Shown piece after piece: positions 53,114 to 61,307 of a DNA stretch of 64,000 nt; within the stretch, counting starts at the first letter, position 1, and each line of letters opens with the position of its first letter. The translations under genes were made by a program, and so were the position numbers. This stretch comes from Bacteroidota bacterium (GTDB taxonomy: Bacteria; Bacteroidota; Ignavibacteria; Ignavibacteriales; Melioribacteraceae). The stretch is taken from assembly GCA_023397505.1 (NCBI GenBank), contig JAEWUC010000008.1, positions 620,001-684,000 of the forward strand, given 5' to 3'. Below the pieces are notes generated by a model. The model saw nothing but the letters and a program-made list of their open reading frames with translations, did not search any database and was not told where the DNA came from.

Positions 53114-53416
53114 ATGAAATTCAGCGAAGCTGTAAAACCAATTAGTTATTTAAAAACACATGCCTCAGAAGTTGTCCGGGATGTTGCGGAAAACCGGAAA
53201 ACATTGATCATTACCCATAATGGGGAAGCAAAAGTAATTCTTCAAGATGTTAAAGTATATGAGAAGACCCAAGAAAGTATTGCCCTGTTAAAAATACTTG
53301 CATTGAGCGGAAAAGAAATTAAAAAGGGAAATTATAAAACGCTTGATAAATCGTTTAAAAATGTTCGAAACCGCATAAATGATTTTAAACAGGAACAGCG
53401 TGAAGTTCAAAGTTAA
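53114..53416 (+). CDS. Phd/YefM-family antitoxin
   Basis: The 100-aa product has the Phd/YefM fold (EAVKPISYLKTHASEVVRDVAENRKTLIITHNGEAKVILQDVKVYEK) and a basic C-terminal tail. RBS AAGGAAG precedes the ATG. It overlaps the toxin gene by 17 bp. An inverted repeat lies over its presumed promoter. It is distinct in sequence from the reverse-strand antitoxin at 48998. Confidence 0.9.
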   Translation: MKFSEAVKPISYLKTHASEVVRDVAENRKTLIITHNGEAKVILQDVKVYEKTQESIALLKILALSGKEIKKGNYKTLDKSFKNVRNRINDFKQEQREVQS

Positions 53417-53726
53417 TATCGTTTCATCTGCCGAAGAAGATTTATTTGAAATATATCAATATGTATTTTCCAATGATTCGGAAGAAAAAGCAGAGAGATT
53501 ATATTCAAAATTGTATGAGAAATGTCAATCCCTTCAAGAATATCCAAATCGTGGTCACGTCCCTCCTGAATTAAGTCTACTCGGAATAGATGATTTTCTA
53601 GAACTAACATATAAACCTTATCGTATTATTTATCAAATTATCGAAAAAGTAGTTTTCATCCATTGTATTTTAGATGGTCGTAGAGATATGCAAAAACTAT
53701 TACAAGAAAGATTAATGCGAGAGTAA
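53400..53726 (+). CDS. RelE/ParE-family toxin
   Basis: I prefer the GTG at 53400 with AGGA five bases upstream inside phd; an ATG at 53379 is the alternative. The 108-aa product begins KFKVNIVSSAEEDLFEIYQYVFSND and has CQSLQEYPNRGHVPPEL and PYRIIYQIIEKVVFIHCILDGRRDMQKLL, the RelE/ParE core. Arginines in the last strand fit mRNA-interferase action, but the ParE alternative stays open. It is followed directly by attC-like site C. Confidence 0.9.
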   Translation: MKFKVNIVSSAEEDLFEIYQYVFSNDSEEKAERLYSKLYEKCQSLQEYPNRGHVPPELSLLGIDDFLELTYKPYRIIYQIIEKVVFIHCILDGRRDMQKLLQERLMRE

Positions 53727-53732
53727 AACGCC

Positions 53733-53789
53733 TTATAACCCGAAAATCAAAGCAATAGCTTGAACATTACAACATTTGTTTGGTTATAA
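53733..53789 (+). mobile_element. attC-like site C (after RelE toxin gene)
   Basis: TTATAAC (53733-53739) and GTTATAA (53783-53789) are perfectly complementary, like R'' and R' boxes. The motif ATCAAAGCAATAGC (53746-53759) is shared with sites A, B, D and E. At 57 bp it would be a minimal-length attC, starting 6 bp after the stop codon. Confidence 0.5.
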
Positions 53790-53932
53790 AGTTTTAGCGT
53801 AAAAAATTAATTGCACTTTGGATGTAATTGTTGGAATTAATTCATAAATATTTTCCGGAATTAGCTTGTAAATTCTGTATTTCTTTTATTTTGCGGCGGA
53901 ATAGTAGAAACTTTTTTTGTGCCAAATAAATT

Positions 53933-54478
53933 ATGATTAATAAAATAAAGTCAATAATAATTATCGCAATCAGTTGTCCTTTCATAATAATTGGGCAAAC
54001 AAATATGTTAGTGACTGATTCTATTAATAATTCATATTGGTCTTCTAATAAATCCAAAATATCAATTGGCTGGCAAACGCAGTATGAACCAATTATAGTA
54101 AAAAGTAATGTCGTCTTTTCGCTTAGTTATAGTATGTCCAATTTTTATTATTCTCCTCTAATTGTAGATAATCAAATTGGACTTTATAATGAGTTTGGAA
54201 TAAACAACGCTGAGCTTTATTTGGAGTTTGGGCCGGAAATAAGATTGTTCAAAAATATTTATATAGTTCCGCAAGGAAGAGTTTCGTTTGCCTGGGTTGC
54301 CGGGGTTGAAAGAGATGGAATTGGATTTCTTTATTCCTACGGCGGATGTGTTGGATATATTCAGCCAATAAGTGATAAAGCAAATCTATCATTTGAAATG
54401 GGCGCAAGAATTTTACCAATTGGCGATAATCAAAAGATTTTTTTCGCTAAAGTCGGTTTATCGTTTGATTTTTTCTAA
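53933..54478 (+). CDS. Exported beta-barrel-like protein of unknown function
   Basis: Not recognised. The 181-aa product has a signal peptide (about 1-21, IIIGQ) and then alternating amphipathic strands with aromatic girdles (YNEFGINNAELYLEFGPEIRLFKNIYIVPQGRVSFAWVAG). It ends in FAKVGLSFDFF, where a terminal Phe is typical of outer-membrane barrels. It resembles in type, though not clearly in sequence, the small proteins at 61308 and 62009. It is the sole gene between attC-like sites C and E. Confidence 0.65.
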   Translation: MINKIKSIIIIAISCPFIIIGQTNMLVTDSINNSYWSSNKSKISIGWQTQYEPIIVKSNVVFSLSYSMSNFYYSPLIVDNQIGLYNEFGINNAELYLEFGPEIRLFKNIYIVPQGRVSFAWVAGVERDGIGFLYSYGGCVGYIQPISDKANLSFEMGARILPIGDNQKIFFAKVGLSFDFF

Positions 54479-54492
54479 TGTATAAAAGAGAA

Positions 54493-54668
54493 TATAAACT
54501 CAAATCTACCAAAGCATCTTGCGGTAATTGTTTTGTAATAAAGAATTTTTTTACAAAGTTAAGTTGTTCTGTATGGTAGTTTATCCTAAAAATATTCTTG
54601 TAATAAAAGTTGTTGCAAATATTCGTTATTGCAATTTTGTGCGGCGGATAAAAAACATGCCGTTAGGC
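54493..54668 (+). mobile_element. attC-like site E
   Basis: TATAAAC (54493-54499) and ACCAAAGCATCTTGC (54508-54522) on the left; GTGCGGCGGATAAAAAAC (from 54639), ATGCC and GTTAGGC (54662-54668) on the right. GTTAGGC is a consensus-type R' box. At 176 bp it is longer than most attC sites. The bases between contain no supportable gene. Confidence 0.5.
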
Positions 54669-54762
54669 TGCTTTAAAAAGATGAATAAATATTTGTTATT
54701 ATTTATTGACAATATAAGATATTCTAAGATGCACATAGTTCTTGAAACAAGGAGAATGTTCA

Positions 54763-55131
54763 ATGAAAAGACGTAACTTTATTAAAATAGCTTCCGTTGG
54801 TTCTGCCTGTTCAATGACGGGGGTTTCACTTGCCGGAATTAATGTTGTTGAAAAGAAAACAAAGATTACGGTATTGAAGAGAACTCTGAACGAGGAATGG
54901 AATAATGAATTCAGAAATGGCCGGATGATTAAATGCGACCTTTTTCAAGATGGTCAAGAATTTATTATTGAATCACCTTGGAATAAACCCGAAGGGTTTT
55001 GTGACTGGGCGTGGGCAGATATAAGAACGTATATCCATCTTGTTGATACTGGTAAATTTGAAACATTTGTCTCTTGTTGCACGGATGGATTCCGGCCTGT
55101 TTTCTTTAAGATCGATAAAATTAAAGACTGA
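54763..55131 (+). CDS. TIGR04076 family protein with Tat signal
   Basis: I use the ATG at 54763 with AAGGAGA seven bases upstream. The 122-aa product starts with a twin-arginine signal (KRRNFIKIASVGSACSMTG). The whole TIGR04076 domain follows: KITVLKRTLNE at the start, a Cys in MIKCDLFQDGQEF, GFCDWAWADI, and CCTDGFRPVFFKI at the end. Family function is unknown; conserved cysteines and the usual cytoplasmic location suggest a small-molecule or metal role. Export through Tat would imply folding with a cofactor before transport. It sits between attC-like sites E and D. Confidence 0.82.
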   Translation: MKRRNFIKIASVGSACSMTGVSLAGINVVEKKTKITVLKRTLNEEWNNEFRNGRMIKCDLFQDGQEFIIESPWNKPEGFCDWAWADIRTYIHLVDTGKFETFVSCCTDGFRPVFFKIDKIKD

Positions 55132-55219
55132 TAGAGTTAAAAAATCTTATTTTTATTAACAATTGACATAGTTTATCACAACAAAATATGTCTTCGCTAA
55201 TATTGTTTAGATAAGTGCA

Positions 55220-55290
55220 TCTTAACACACAACTCAAAGCAACCGCCCCGCAGCTGGCGGGGTAAATTCTGTGGGCTTGCATGTGGGGAA
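55220..55290 (+). mobile_element. attC-like site D (degenerate)
   Basis: TCTTAAC (55220-55226) and CTCAAAGCAACCGCC (55233-55247) match the left half of the other sites. An internal hairpin CCCCGCAGCTGGCGGGG (55246-55262) is followed by GTGGGCTTGCATG. The final GTTA box is missing (GTGGGGAAGTAAA instead), so this may be a dead or recombined site. Confidence 0.4.
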
Positions 55291-55296
55291 GTAAAT

Positions 55297-56712
55297 ATGA
55301 AACGTTTATTGCAAATATGGTTGAAAATAATTCTGCTGATGATTCTCGGCAATAGTTTATCATTCAGTCAGTCTTTTGATAAGAATATTTTAATAGATAT
55401 CCCAGGCGATAATTATGATTTTGATTTGCTTGCATCGGAAGCGTATCCCGGCGCAGAATCATTTATAACATGGATAAACAAAAATGATTCAATATATACA
55501 GTATTTTTAAAGAAACTCTCTCCCGAAATTGGTGATAATCTTATTATATCTTCCGATCAAGAGATAAAATCAAATCCTAAAGTAGCAACTAACAGATATG
55601 CCCAAGGGATTAAAATTGCTTGGCAAAATTACAACAACAATTATTACAAGATTATGTGCTGTAATTACTTAAATGATTCTCTAAGTGATAAAATTACAAT
55701 TCAAGATTCCATAGATACTGATCCGCAAATATCTTTAAGTATTCATAGGATAATTTGGGTAGACCAAGGTAAATTATTAGTGAAAGAGTTTTATCCAAGT
55801 ATAAGCAACCCGGTAATGATTGATAGTCAAAATTGTTCGTCTCCAAGCATCTTAAATGAAGATAACATTTCCTATACTCAAGTTATTTATGAAAAGACAG
55901 AAAATGAAAACCATAACATATACTTAGCAAAGTATAATACAAATACAATTCCCAAGTGGATATACAAGGTTATTGCAGACGGGAATAATAGGAATCCAAA
56001 TTTTGGAATAGATGGAGGCGTATCGTTTGAGACAATTAAAAATCAATTTTCAAAAGTAAAATATTCTTTTTACGGAGCAGATAATTTAATGTTAACAAGT
56101 AATGCAAGCTGTAATTACAAAAATCCGGAAGTGTTTTCTTATCCAGTCCCAACGGGTACCGCGAATAATAAAACACCTTTTTTTGTTACGTTTGATACGG
56201 ATTCCGTCAAAAATAACAATGAAATATTTATAAAGACTTTTTACTTTGGAGTGTATGATAGTCTAATAAATATTTCCAAGATGGAAGGAAATGATTACCA
56301 ATCGGAAGTTGGTTATATATTAAACAATGATACGGTTTATGTTTGCATAGTTTGGTTACATCAAACTGATTCTAAAATTGATATTTGGATGGCAAAGGAG
56401 GCCTTTAACCCTATTCTTTCTTCCGCGCGAAACGAACCTCTTGATATTAGTTCATTTCATTTAATGCAGAACTATCCCAACCCATTTAACCCGTTAACAA
56501 CAATAGAATATATAATTAATAATCCTGCACAAGTAAAAATAAAAGTGTATGACATCTTAGGTAATGATATACGCACTCTTGAGGATACATATAAAATCAC
56601 CGGGAGACACAAGGTAATTTTCAATGGGGGTGATTTAGCAAGCGGAATATATTTTTATTCAATAAGCTATAATGGGAATATAAAAGCGAAATCGATGATT
56701 TTGCTAAAATGA
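55297..56712 (+). CDS. Secreted protein with T9SS type A sorting domain
   Basis: The 471-aa product has a signal peptide (about 1-25, LSFSQ), a passenger of about 360 residues with weakly repetitive beta-strand sequence, and a C-terminal sorting domain from residue ~388: MQNYPNPFNPLTTIEYIIN, IKVYDILGNDIRTLED and ASGIYFYSISYNGNIKAKSMI. It is predicted to be exported by the type IX system. The passenger is not recognised. It starts only a few bases after the degenerate attC-like site D. Confidence 0.82.
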   Translation: MKRLLQIWLKIILLMILGNSLSFSQSFDKNILIDIPGDNYDFDLLASEAYPGAESFITWINKNDSIYTVFLKKLSPEIGDNLIISSDQEIKSNPKVATNRYAQGIKIAWQNYNNNYYKIMCCNYLNDSLSDKITIQDSIDTDPQISLSIHRIIWVDQGKLLVKEFYPSISNPVMIDSQNCSSPSILNEDNISYTQVIYEKTENENHNIYLAKYNTNTIPKWIYKVIADGNNRNPNFGIDGGVSFETIKNQFSKVKYSFYGADNLMLTSNASCNYKNPEVFSYPVPTGTANNKTPFFVTFDTDSVKNNNEIFIKTFYFGVYDSLINISKMEGNDYQSEVGYILNNDTVYVCIVWLHQTDSKIDIWMAKEAFNPILSSARNEPLDISSFHLMQNYPNPFNPLTTIEYIINNPAQVKIKVYDILGNDIRTLEDTYKITGRHKVIFNGGDLASGIYFYSISYNGNIKAKSMILLK

Positions 56713-56921
56713 CTTGTCACATAGTCCGCCGTTCAACCGGACAGTGTTATCATCGCGGGGTTCCTGTACGATAAAAGCGGGCAAGTATGTTATTATAAAA
56801 AATGAGTATACAAAGATTAGCAGCTAATCTTATGGACTCTGTTTTAAACAAATAGCGGTTTTTCCCGATTATATAGATGAGAATTTTGGTTTATACTTTT
56901 TTCCATAAATGAGGTGCTGCA
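56713..56921. other. Intergenic region with a weak attC-like end
   Basis: AAAGCGGGCAAGTAT followed by GTTATTA (56789-56795) recalls the right half of the other sites, and AGTCCGCC (56723-56730) could be its partner. The similarity is weak. The last 40 bp presumably hold the promoter and ribosome binding site (GAGGTG) of the lipoprotein gene. Confidence 0.3.
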
Positions 56922-57395
56922 ATGTTAGGCAAAATTTTCTCTTATCTATCTAAAACTCTTGTAAGAATACTTACGGTAATTGTTTTGGCTTTCCTTTTTG
57001 CAAGCTGTTCGGAAACATTATTAAATCCCGAAGAGGATAAAGATGATTCACCGGTACTCGGCTGGCCGGAACCCCAAACTTTGTTTTACAATATGGGTAC
57101 AGGAGATTTACAATTCAAAATAAAATGTAGCATTTATAGCCAATACAATGCAGCAATTGTTGAATTTACAAATTCCGAAGATCCGAGCGGTTATTCTATG
57201 TCTTTGCTTCCGGCTGCACCGGTATTAAGTTTTACCCATAATTTGGGACAGGTGAAAATAAATGCACGTGTTCAACTTATCCCTCCCAGTTTATATAAAC
57301 CGGGCAGCATATATCTTAATTGTTTTTATTCAAGATTAGATGGATCGGATGAACATTATTTTGAAGGACAGATTTGTACGTGGAATGCAGATTGA
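56922..57395 (+). CDS. Lipoprotein, tandem paralogue 1
   Basis: The 157-aa product has a lipoprotein signal peptide with lipobox FASC (Cys near 29), followed by SETLLNPEEDKDD. It shares SETxLNPE, DDsPVLGxWPEP, NSEDpsG and LCTW-like C-terminal sequence with the next gene, showing an old tandem duplication. The mature part looks like one beta-sandwich of about 110 residues. No known family is recognised. RBS GAGGTG precedes the ATG. Confidence 0.7.
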   Translation: MLGKIFSYLSKTLVRILTVIVLAFLFASCSETLLNPEEDKDDSPVLGWPEPQTLFYNMGTGDLQFKIKCSIYSQYNAAIVEFTNSEDPSGYSMSLLPAAPVLSFTHNLGQVKINARVQLIPPSLYKPGSIYLNCFYSRLDGSDEHYFEGQICTWNAD

Positions 57396-57434
57396 CGTAA
57401 ATAATTTTTGTTTATCTTTATAAAGGTACCAAAT

Positions 57435-57938
57435 ATGTCAAGTAAAAATATTACAAGATTAATCGGAGTGTTTATAAAAATATCGGTGCTATGTGTTTAC
57501 GTATTTTTATTTACAAGCTGTTCCGAAACTGTGTTAAATCCGGAAGATATTAAAGATGATCCCCCGGTTCTCGGCGGCTGGCCTGAACCGATTACATTTT
57601 TTAATACTATCGGCGAGGATGATTTACAATTAAACATAACATGTAAGGTATATTATTATCCGTCAATCAATTACAACGTAGTAGAGGTTCATTTCACAAA
57701 TTCCGAGGATAGTTACGGAGGAACTATAACTTTATCGCCAAATATGCCGAGTGCATATAATATTACTTTTGATATCGGGCAAAAGAAGTTAGTTGTGGAA
57801 AATATAGGAATGGCCCCTGCTTACTTAAACGAGCCTGGGAGATTATATATTTCGGGTACATATTATTCGCAACGGGATGGACTTCCGTTTAATTTAAAAC
57901 TTTGCACGTGGTACGAAGACGGATCTACAAAAAAATAA
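57435..57938 (+). CDS. Lipoprotein, tandem paralogue 2
   Basis: I use the ATG at 57435 with AAAGGT upstream rather than a TTG at 57408. The 167-aa product has lipobox FTSC and then SETVLNPEDIKDDPPVLGGWPEP, clearly related to the protein encoded 40 bp upstream. The two differ by small indels across the mature domain. Function is unknown; surface exposure is likely given the phylum. The gene ends before a bidirectional terminator. Confidence 0.72.
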   Translation: MSSKNITRLIGVFIKISVLCVYVFLFTSCSETVLNPEDIKDDPPVLGGWPEPITFFNTIGEDDLQLNITCKVYYYPSINYNVVEVHFTNSEDSYGGTITLSPNMPSAYNITFDIGQKKLVVENIGMAPAYLNEPGRLYISGTYYSQRDGLPFNLKLCTWYEDGSTKK

Positions 57939-57960
57939 TCTTATAATTAAGTAGGATAAA

Positions 57961-57989
57961 TGCCGGAATCCTTTCAAAAGATTCCGGCA
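57961..57989. terminator. Bidirectional terminator
   Basis: TGCCGGAATC (57961-57970) pairs with GATTCCGGCA (57980-57989), between the lipoprotein gene and the convergent nfu gene, with T/A-rich flanks. Confidence 0.8.
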
Positions 57990-57999
57990 TTAAATTTAT

Positions 58000-58542
58000 T
58001 TAATCGGAAACTACTTCGATAGCCGGATTAATTTCTCTTCTCAATAAATTTTCAATAGCAACCAACGTACCTCGGATTGCACTTGGGCAGCTTCCGCAAG
58101 CGCCCTGGTAACGGATTTTAAGAGTTAAACCATCGAGTCCGCGCACTTCCAAGCCGCCGCCGTCGCCCGCCAAAGCAGGGCGTACACGTGTATCGAGTAT
58201 GTCGTTAATTTTTTTCAGCAAAACGGTCTCTTCTTCTTTCGTAACTACAATTTCCTGTTCTGCGGGAATTAAAGATTTGTCGAAGTTCTTTATAAAATCA
58301 ACAAACGGGCGTTGAATTTGACCCCATTGTGTGCCGGGATCTTTTTCGATAGTAATAAATTTATCCATGTAAAACACGGAAACCACGCCGGGCAATTCAA
58401 AAATTCCTTTAGCGAGCGGATCGATTTGCGCTTCTTCTTTATTCTGAAAACTTCTCGTTTCTCTATTAAGCAGTTTTTCATTTAAAATAAACTTGAGAGC
58501 CTGCGGATTCGGGGTTAAATCAACATCTTGTACCGATAACAT
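58000..58542 (-). CDS. nfu: NifU-like iron-sulfur scaffold protein (Nfu)
   Basis: The 180-aa product combines an N-terminal Nfu_N domain (about 1-90, TPNPQALKFILNEKLL) with a C-terminal NifU domain. The latter carries the CGSC cluster-binding motif (Cys in YQGACGSCPSA, near residues 153-156) and the DTRVRPALAGDGGGLEV region. It builds or transfers [4Fe-4S] clusters to apoproteins, plausibly including IspG and the radical SAM enzyme of this window. AGGAG lies upstream of the ATG. Monocistronic. Confidence 0.93.
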   Translation of the reverse strand: MLSVQDVDLTPNPQALKFILNEKLLNRETRSFQNKEEAQIDPLAKGIFELPGVVSVFYMDKFITIEKDPGTQWGQIQRPFVDFIKNFDKSLIPAEQEIVVTKEEETVLLKKINDILDTRVRPALAGDGGGLEVRGLDGLTLKIRYQGACGSCPSAIRGTLVAIENLLRREINPAIEVVSD

Positions 58543-58654
58543 TTTTTACTCCTTTTTGATACTAAACCATAATTAATATCTGATAGTTCTTTTACATTAC
58601 AAGAATATCAAAATAAGTCGTTGTATTCAAGTGGCGATTAATTTCTGGAAAGTG

Positions 58655-59329
58655 CTATTTATTGTTAATTATTAGAACAAACTCACCTTTTAAATTTGTA
58701 TCCGAAATGATTTTAAAAATTTCTGTAGCGGTTCCGCGGAAAAATTTTTCATCTTTCATTGTTAGATTAAAAGCTACACATGCCAGAATTGAAGGACCGA
58801 ATATTTTAATTACATCGCCGAGAATTGCCTTTAATCTATACGGGGTTTCCATAATAACTAATATTTCTTTTATGTTTTTTAACCGGAGTAATTCTTTGCG
58901 CCGCAAATCGCTTTTAGGTGAAAGCCACCCGGCATAATAAAATTTATCCGGTTTGAAGCCGGAGCCGATAATTGCAGGTAATAGGGAATTAGCGCCCGGA
59001 ACCGGGACAACATCGATGCCGGAATTAATACACATTTGTACAAGAATAAATCCCGGATCGGAAAAAAGCGGTGTGCCGCAATCGGTTATCAGCGCAGCAG
59101 ATTTTCCCTCTTTTATTTTATTAATAATTTCTTGCGAAGATTCTTCTTCGTTGTGTTCGTTTACCGAAAACAATTCCTTTTTTATTTGGTAGTGTGCAAG
59201 TAATCTTTGCGCTTCTTTGAATTCTTCGCAGATAATAAAATCGACTTCCTTAAGAACTGATAAAGCGCGGAGTGTTATATCGTCGTAATTGCCGATTGGG
59301 GTTGAAACAAGATATAGTTTTGAATTCAT
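58655..59329 (-). CDS. RsmI-like tetrapyrrole-methylase-fold SAM methyltransferase, short form
   Basis: The 224-aa product matches the N-terminal catalytic domain of RsmI (16S rRNA C1402 2'-O-methyltransferase). Motifs are LYLVSTPIGNYDDITLRAL, AALITDCGTPLFSDPG and PVPGANSLLPAIIGSG. It is shorter than E. coli RsmI (286 aa) and lacks the C-terminal domain; short forms are common in this group and may have a different target. It is encoded 65 bp after proS in the same direction, with a terminator in between. Confidence 0.85.
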   Translation of the reverse strand: MNSKLYLVSTPIGNYDDITLRALSVLKEVDFIICEEFKEAQRLLAHYQIKKELFSVNEHNEEESSQEIINKIKEGKSAALITDCGTPLFSDPGFILVQMCINSGIDVVPVPGANSLLPAIIGSGFKPDKFYYAGWLSPKSDLRRKELLRLKNIKEILVIMETPYRLKAILGDVIKIFGPSILACVAFNLTMKDEKFFRGTATEIFKIISDTNLKGEFVLIINNK

Positions 59330-59349
59330 TCTTCACCATATTATTCAAA

Positions 59350-59380
59350 CAACACGAAAAGCATTTTGCTTTCCGTGTTG
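59350..59380 (-). terminator. Terminator after proS
   Basis: CAACACG (59350-59356) pairs with CGTGTTG (59374-59380), extended by AAAGCA/TGCTTT inside. Confidence 0.65.
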
Positions 59381-59394
59381 CCATCGGTGATAAG

Positions 59395-61080
59395 TTATAA
59401 CAATTCTTTTAGTTTAGCTTGAAGATGCACAAGTTCGACGGATAGTTTTTCATTTGTGCTGCGGATTTTTATTTCAACTTTTCCTTCTTTCAAGTTCTTT
59501 TCGCCAACAACGACCTGAACAGGCATTCCCATTAAATCGGCATCGTTGAATTTAAAGCCTGCGCTTACGTCTTTTCTGTCGTCGTATAAAACTTCGTAGC
59601 CGAGTTCGGTTAAATGCATGTAAAGTTTATCGCAAGTATCGGATACGATTTCGTTTTTCATATTCAAACCGACCAATTGAATATCGAACGGTGCCAAGGG
59701 TTTCTTCCAGATTAATCCTTTTTCGTCAAAATTCTGTTCGATAAAACATGCAAATACTCGGTCAACGCCAATGCCGTAACTTCCCATTACCACGGGATGA
59801 TCTTTACCGTTCTCGTCTAAAAATCTTACGCCGAGCGCTTCGGAATATTTTGTGCCGAGTTTAAAAATGTGGCCGAGTTCAATCGCTTTAAATACTTCTA
59901 AGTTTGAATTGCATCTCACACATTTTTCACCGCTTTCTACGGTTCGTAAATCGAAATATTCGAGTTCGGGTAAATCGCGTTTTAAATCTATCCCGCCTAT
60001 ATGGTAATCGTTTTTGTTTGCGCCGCTGTAAAGATTGTTTGCGTCCTTTAAAAGATTATCCGCGATGATCCTGTGTTTAAACCCGATTGGGCCGATTGAT
60101 CCAGCATCAGCGCCGGAGATTTCTTTTAATTCTTCGGGATGACAAGGGCGGACTTCGCCGCCGAGTACGGAACCGAGTTTTGTTTCGTTAACTTCGTCGT
60201 TGCCGAGCATAAGAACCAAAACAGGTTTACCGTCGTGCATATAAACTCGCGATTTTGCTGTTTCGTGTTCGTGAATATTTAAGAACGCACAAAGTTCATC
60301 AATTGATTTTACGTTCGGCGTTGATATTTCATAAACGGTTTTACTTTCGTTATTGCGTTTGGCTTGTTCGGCAACGGATTGTGCAACTTCTACGTTTGCA
60401 GCATAACCGCACTTTTCGCAATATGCAACAGTATCTTCGCCTGCATCGCTTTTAACCATAAACTCTTCTGATTTGCTTCCGCCCATCGCGCCGCTTGACG
60501 CGCCGACAACAAAATATTTCAAACCGCATCTATCGAAAATTTTTCTGTATGCTTTATCATGCAGCGCATATCCAACATCGAGTCCTTCGAAATCTTTATC
60601 GAGAGTGTATGCATCTTTCATCATAAACTGTCGCCCGCGAATAACGCCGCTCCTTGGGCGCGGTTCGTTTCTAAACTTGGTTTGTATTTGATACCAAATC
60701 TGCGGCAAATCTTTGTACGATGTAATTGCGCCCTGTGCGTGGTACGCAACAATTTCCTCGTGTGTCGGGGCCAAAACATAATCGCGGTTCTTTATGTGAA
60801 ATAAAGTATCGCCGAAAGCGGCAACACGCCCTGTTTGTTCCCAAATTTCTTTTGGGTTTAAAGCAGGGTATAAAAATTCCTGACCGCCTATTGCATTCAT
60901 CTCTTCGCGAATAATATCCATAATTTTTCTAAGAACTTTATAACCGAGCGGCAGCCACGTATAAATTCCGGCCGAAAGCTGGCGCACAAGTCCCGCGCGT
61001 ATCATTAAAATATGGCTTGGTATTACTGCCTCTGTGGGAGTTTCTTTTAATGTCGGTACAAAAGATTTGCTGAGTCTCAT
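59395..61080 (-). CDS. proS: Prolyl-tRNA synthetase
   Basis: Charges tRNA(Pro). The 561-aa product is the bacterial form. Class II motif 2 is in the KFRNEPRPRSGVIRGRQFMMKDAYTLD region. The inserted INS editing domain occupies about residues 225-390 (SVAEQAKRNNESKTVYEIS...GSIGPIGFK). Motif 3 is VMGSYGIGVDRVFAC. The anticodon-binding domain follows to the end. The ybaK gene at 45360 supplies the complementary Cys-tRNA(Pro) editing. No upstream T-box or other leader is visible. Confidence 0.96.
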   Translation of the reverse strand: MRLSKSFVPTLKETPTEAVIPSHILMIRAGLVRQLSAGIYTWLPLGYKVLRKIMDIIREEMNAIGGQEFLYPALNPKEIWEQTGRVAAFGDTLFHIKNRDYVLAPTHEEIVAYHAQGAITSYKDLPQIWYQIQTKFRNEPRPRSGVIRGRQFMMKDAYTLDKDFEGLDVGYALHDKAYRKIFDRCGLKYFVVGASSGAMGGSKSEEFMVKSDAGEDTVAYCEKCGYAANVEVAQSVAEQAKRNNESKTVYEISTPNVKSIDELCAFLNIHEHETAKSRVYMHDGKPVLVLMLGNDEVNETKLGSVLGGEVRPCHPEELKEISGADAGSIGPIGFKHRIIADNLLKDANNLYSGANKNDYHIGGIDLKRDLPELEYFDLRTVESGEKCVRCNSNLEVFKAIELGHIFKLGTKYSEALGVRFLDENGKDHPVVMGSYGIGVDRVFACFIEQNFDEKGLIWKKPLAPFDIQLVGLNMKNEIVSDTCDKLYMHLTELGYEVLYDDRKDVSAGFKFNDADLMGMPVQVVVGEKNLKEGKVEIKIRSTNEKLSVELVHLQAKLKELL

Positions 61081-61307
61081 TTAAGTATTGGTTTTGTTGA
61101 AAAAATTAAGGGCAAAGATAAGAAATGCGGCCGGGAATAGAAAAACAAAATATAAAGGTATTGGAATATTGTTAATACAAATATTTTTTGTTGCAATTTA
61201 AAGAATAAAAAACGATTTTGTTTTTGACCTCAAACTATATGTGAGTGCAAAATCAGAGTATTTCAAAGATTTTTTGAAAAGTGTTTTTTTCTATTTAATA
61301 AGATGTG

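Larger units (their letters stand above)
48694..56795. mobile_element. Candidate integron-type cassette array without integrase (CALIN-like)
   Basis: Seven small gene units, mostly forward and A+T-rich, are separated by non-coding spacers. At least five of these share a 5' motif of the type CAAAGCAnCnGC and/or a 3' motif GTGCGGCGG...ACATGC-C/A-GTTA. The 3' motif resembles the L'-R' half of attC sites, as in aadA cassettes (GCGGCTTAA...GCGTTA). Contents (two toxin-antitoxin pairs, small membrane and exported proteins, hypotheticals) fit cassette arrays. No integrase or attI is recognisable in the window, and pairing of the two halves is imperfect, so the call is inferred. Confidence 0.5.

Noticed and set aside
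54528..54776. Open frame of 82 codons on the forward strand
   Set aside because: It runs through the attC-like site E into the next gene's leader, has no ribosome binding site and no recognisable protein character.
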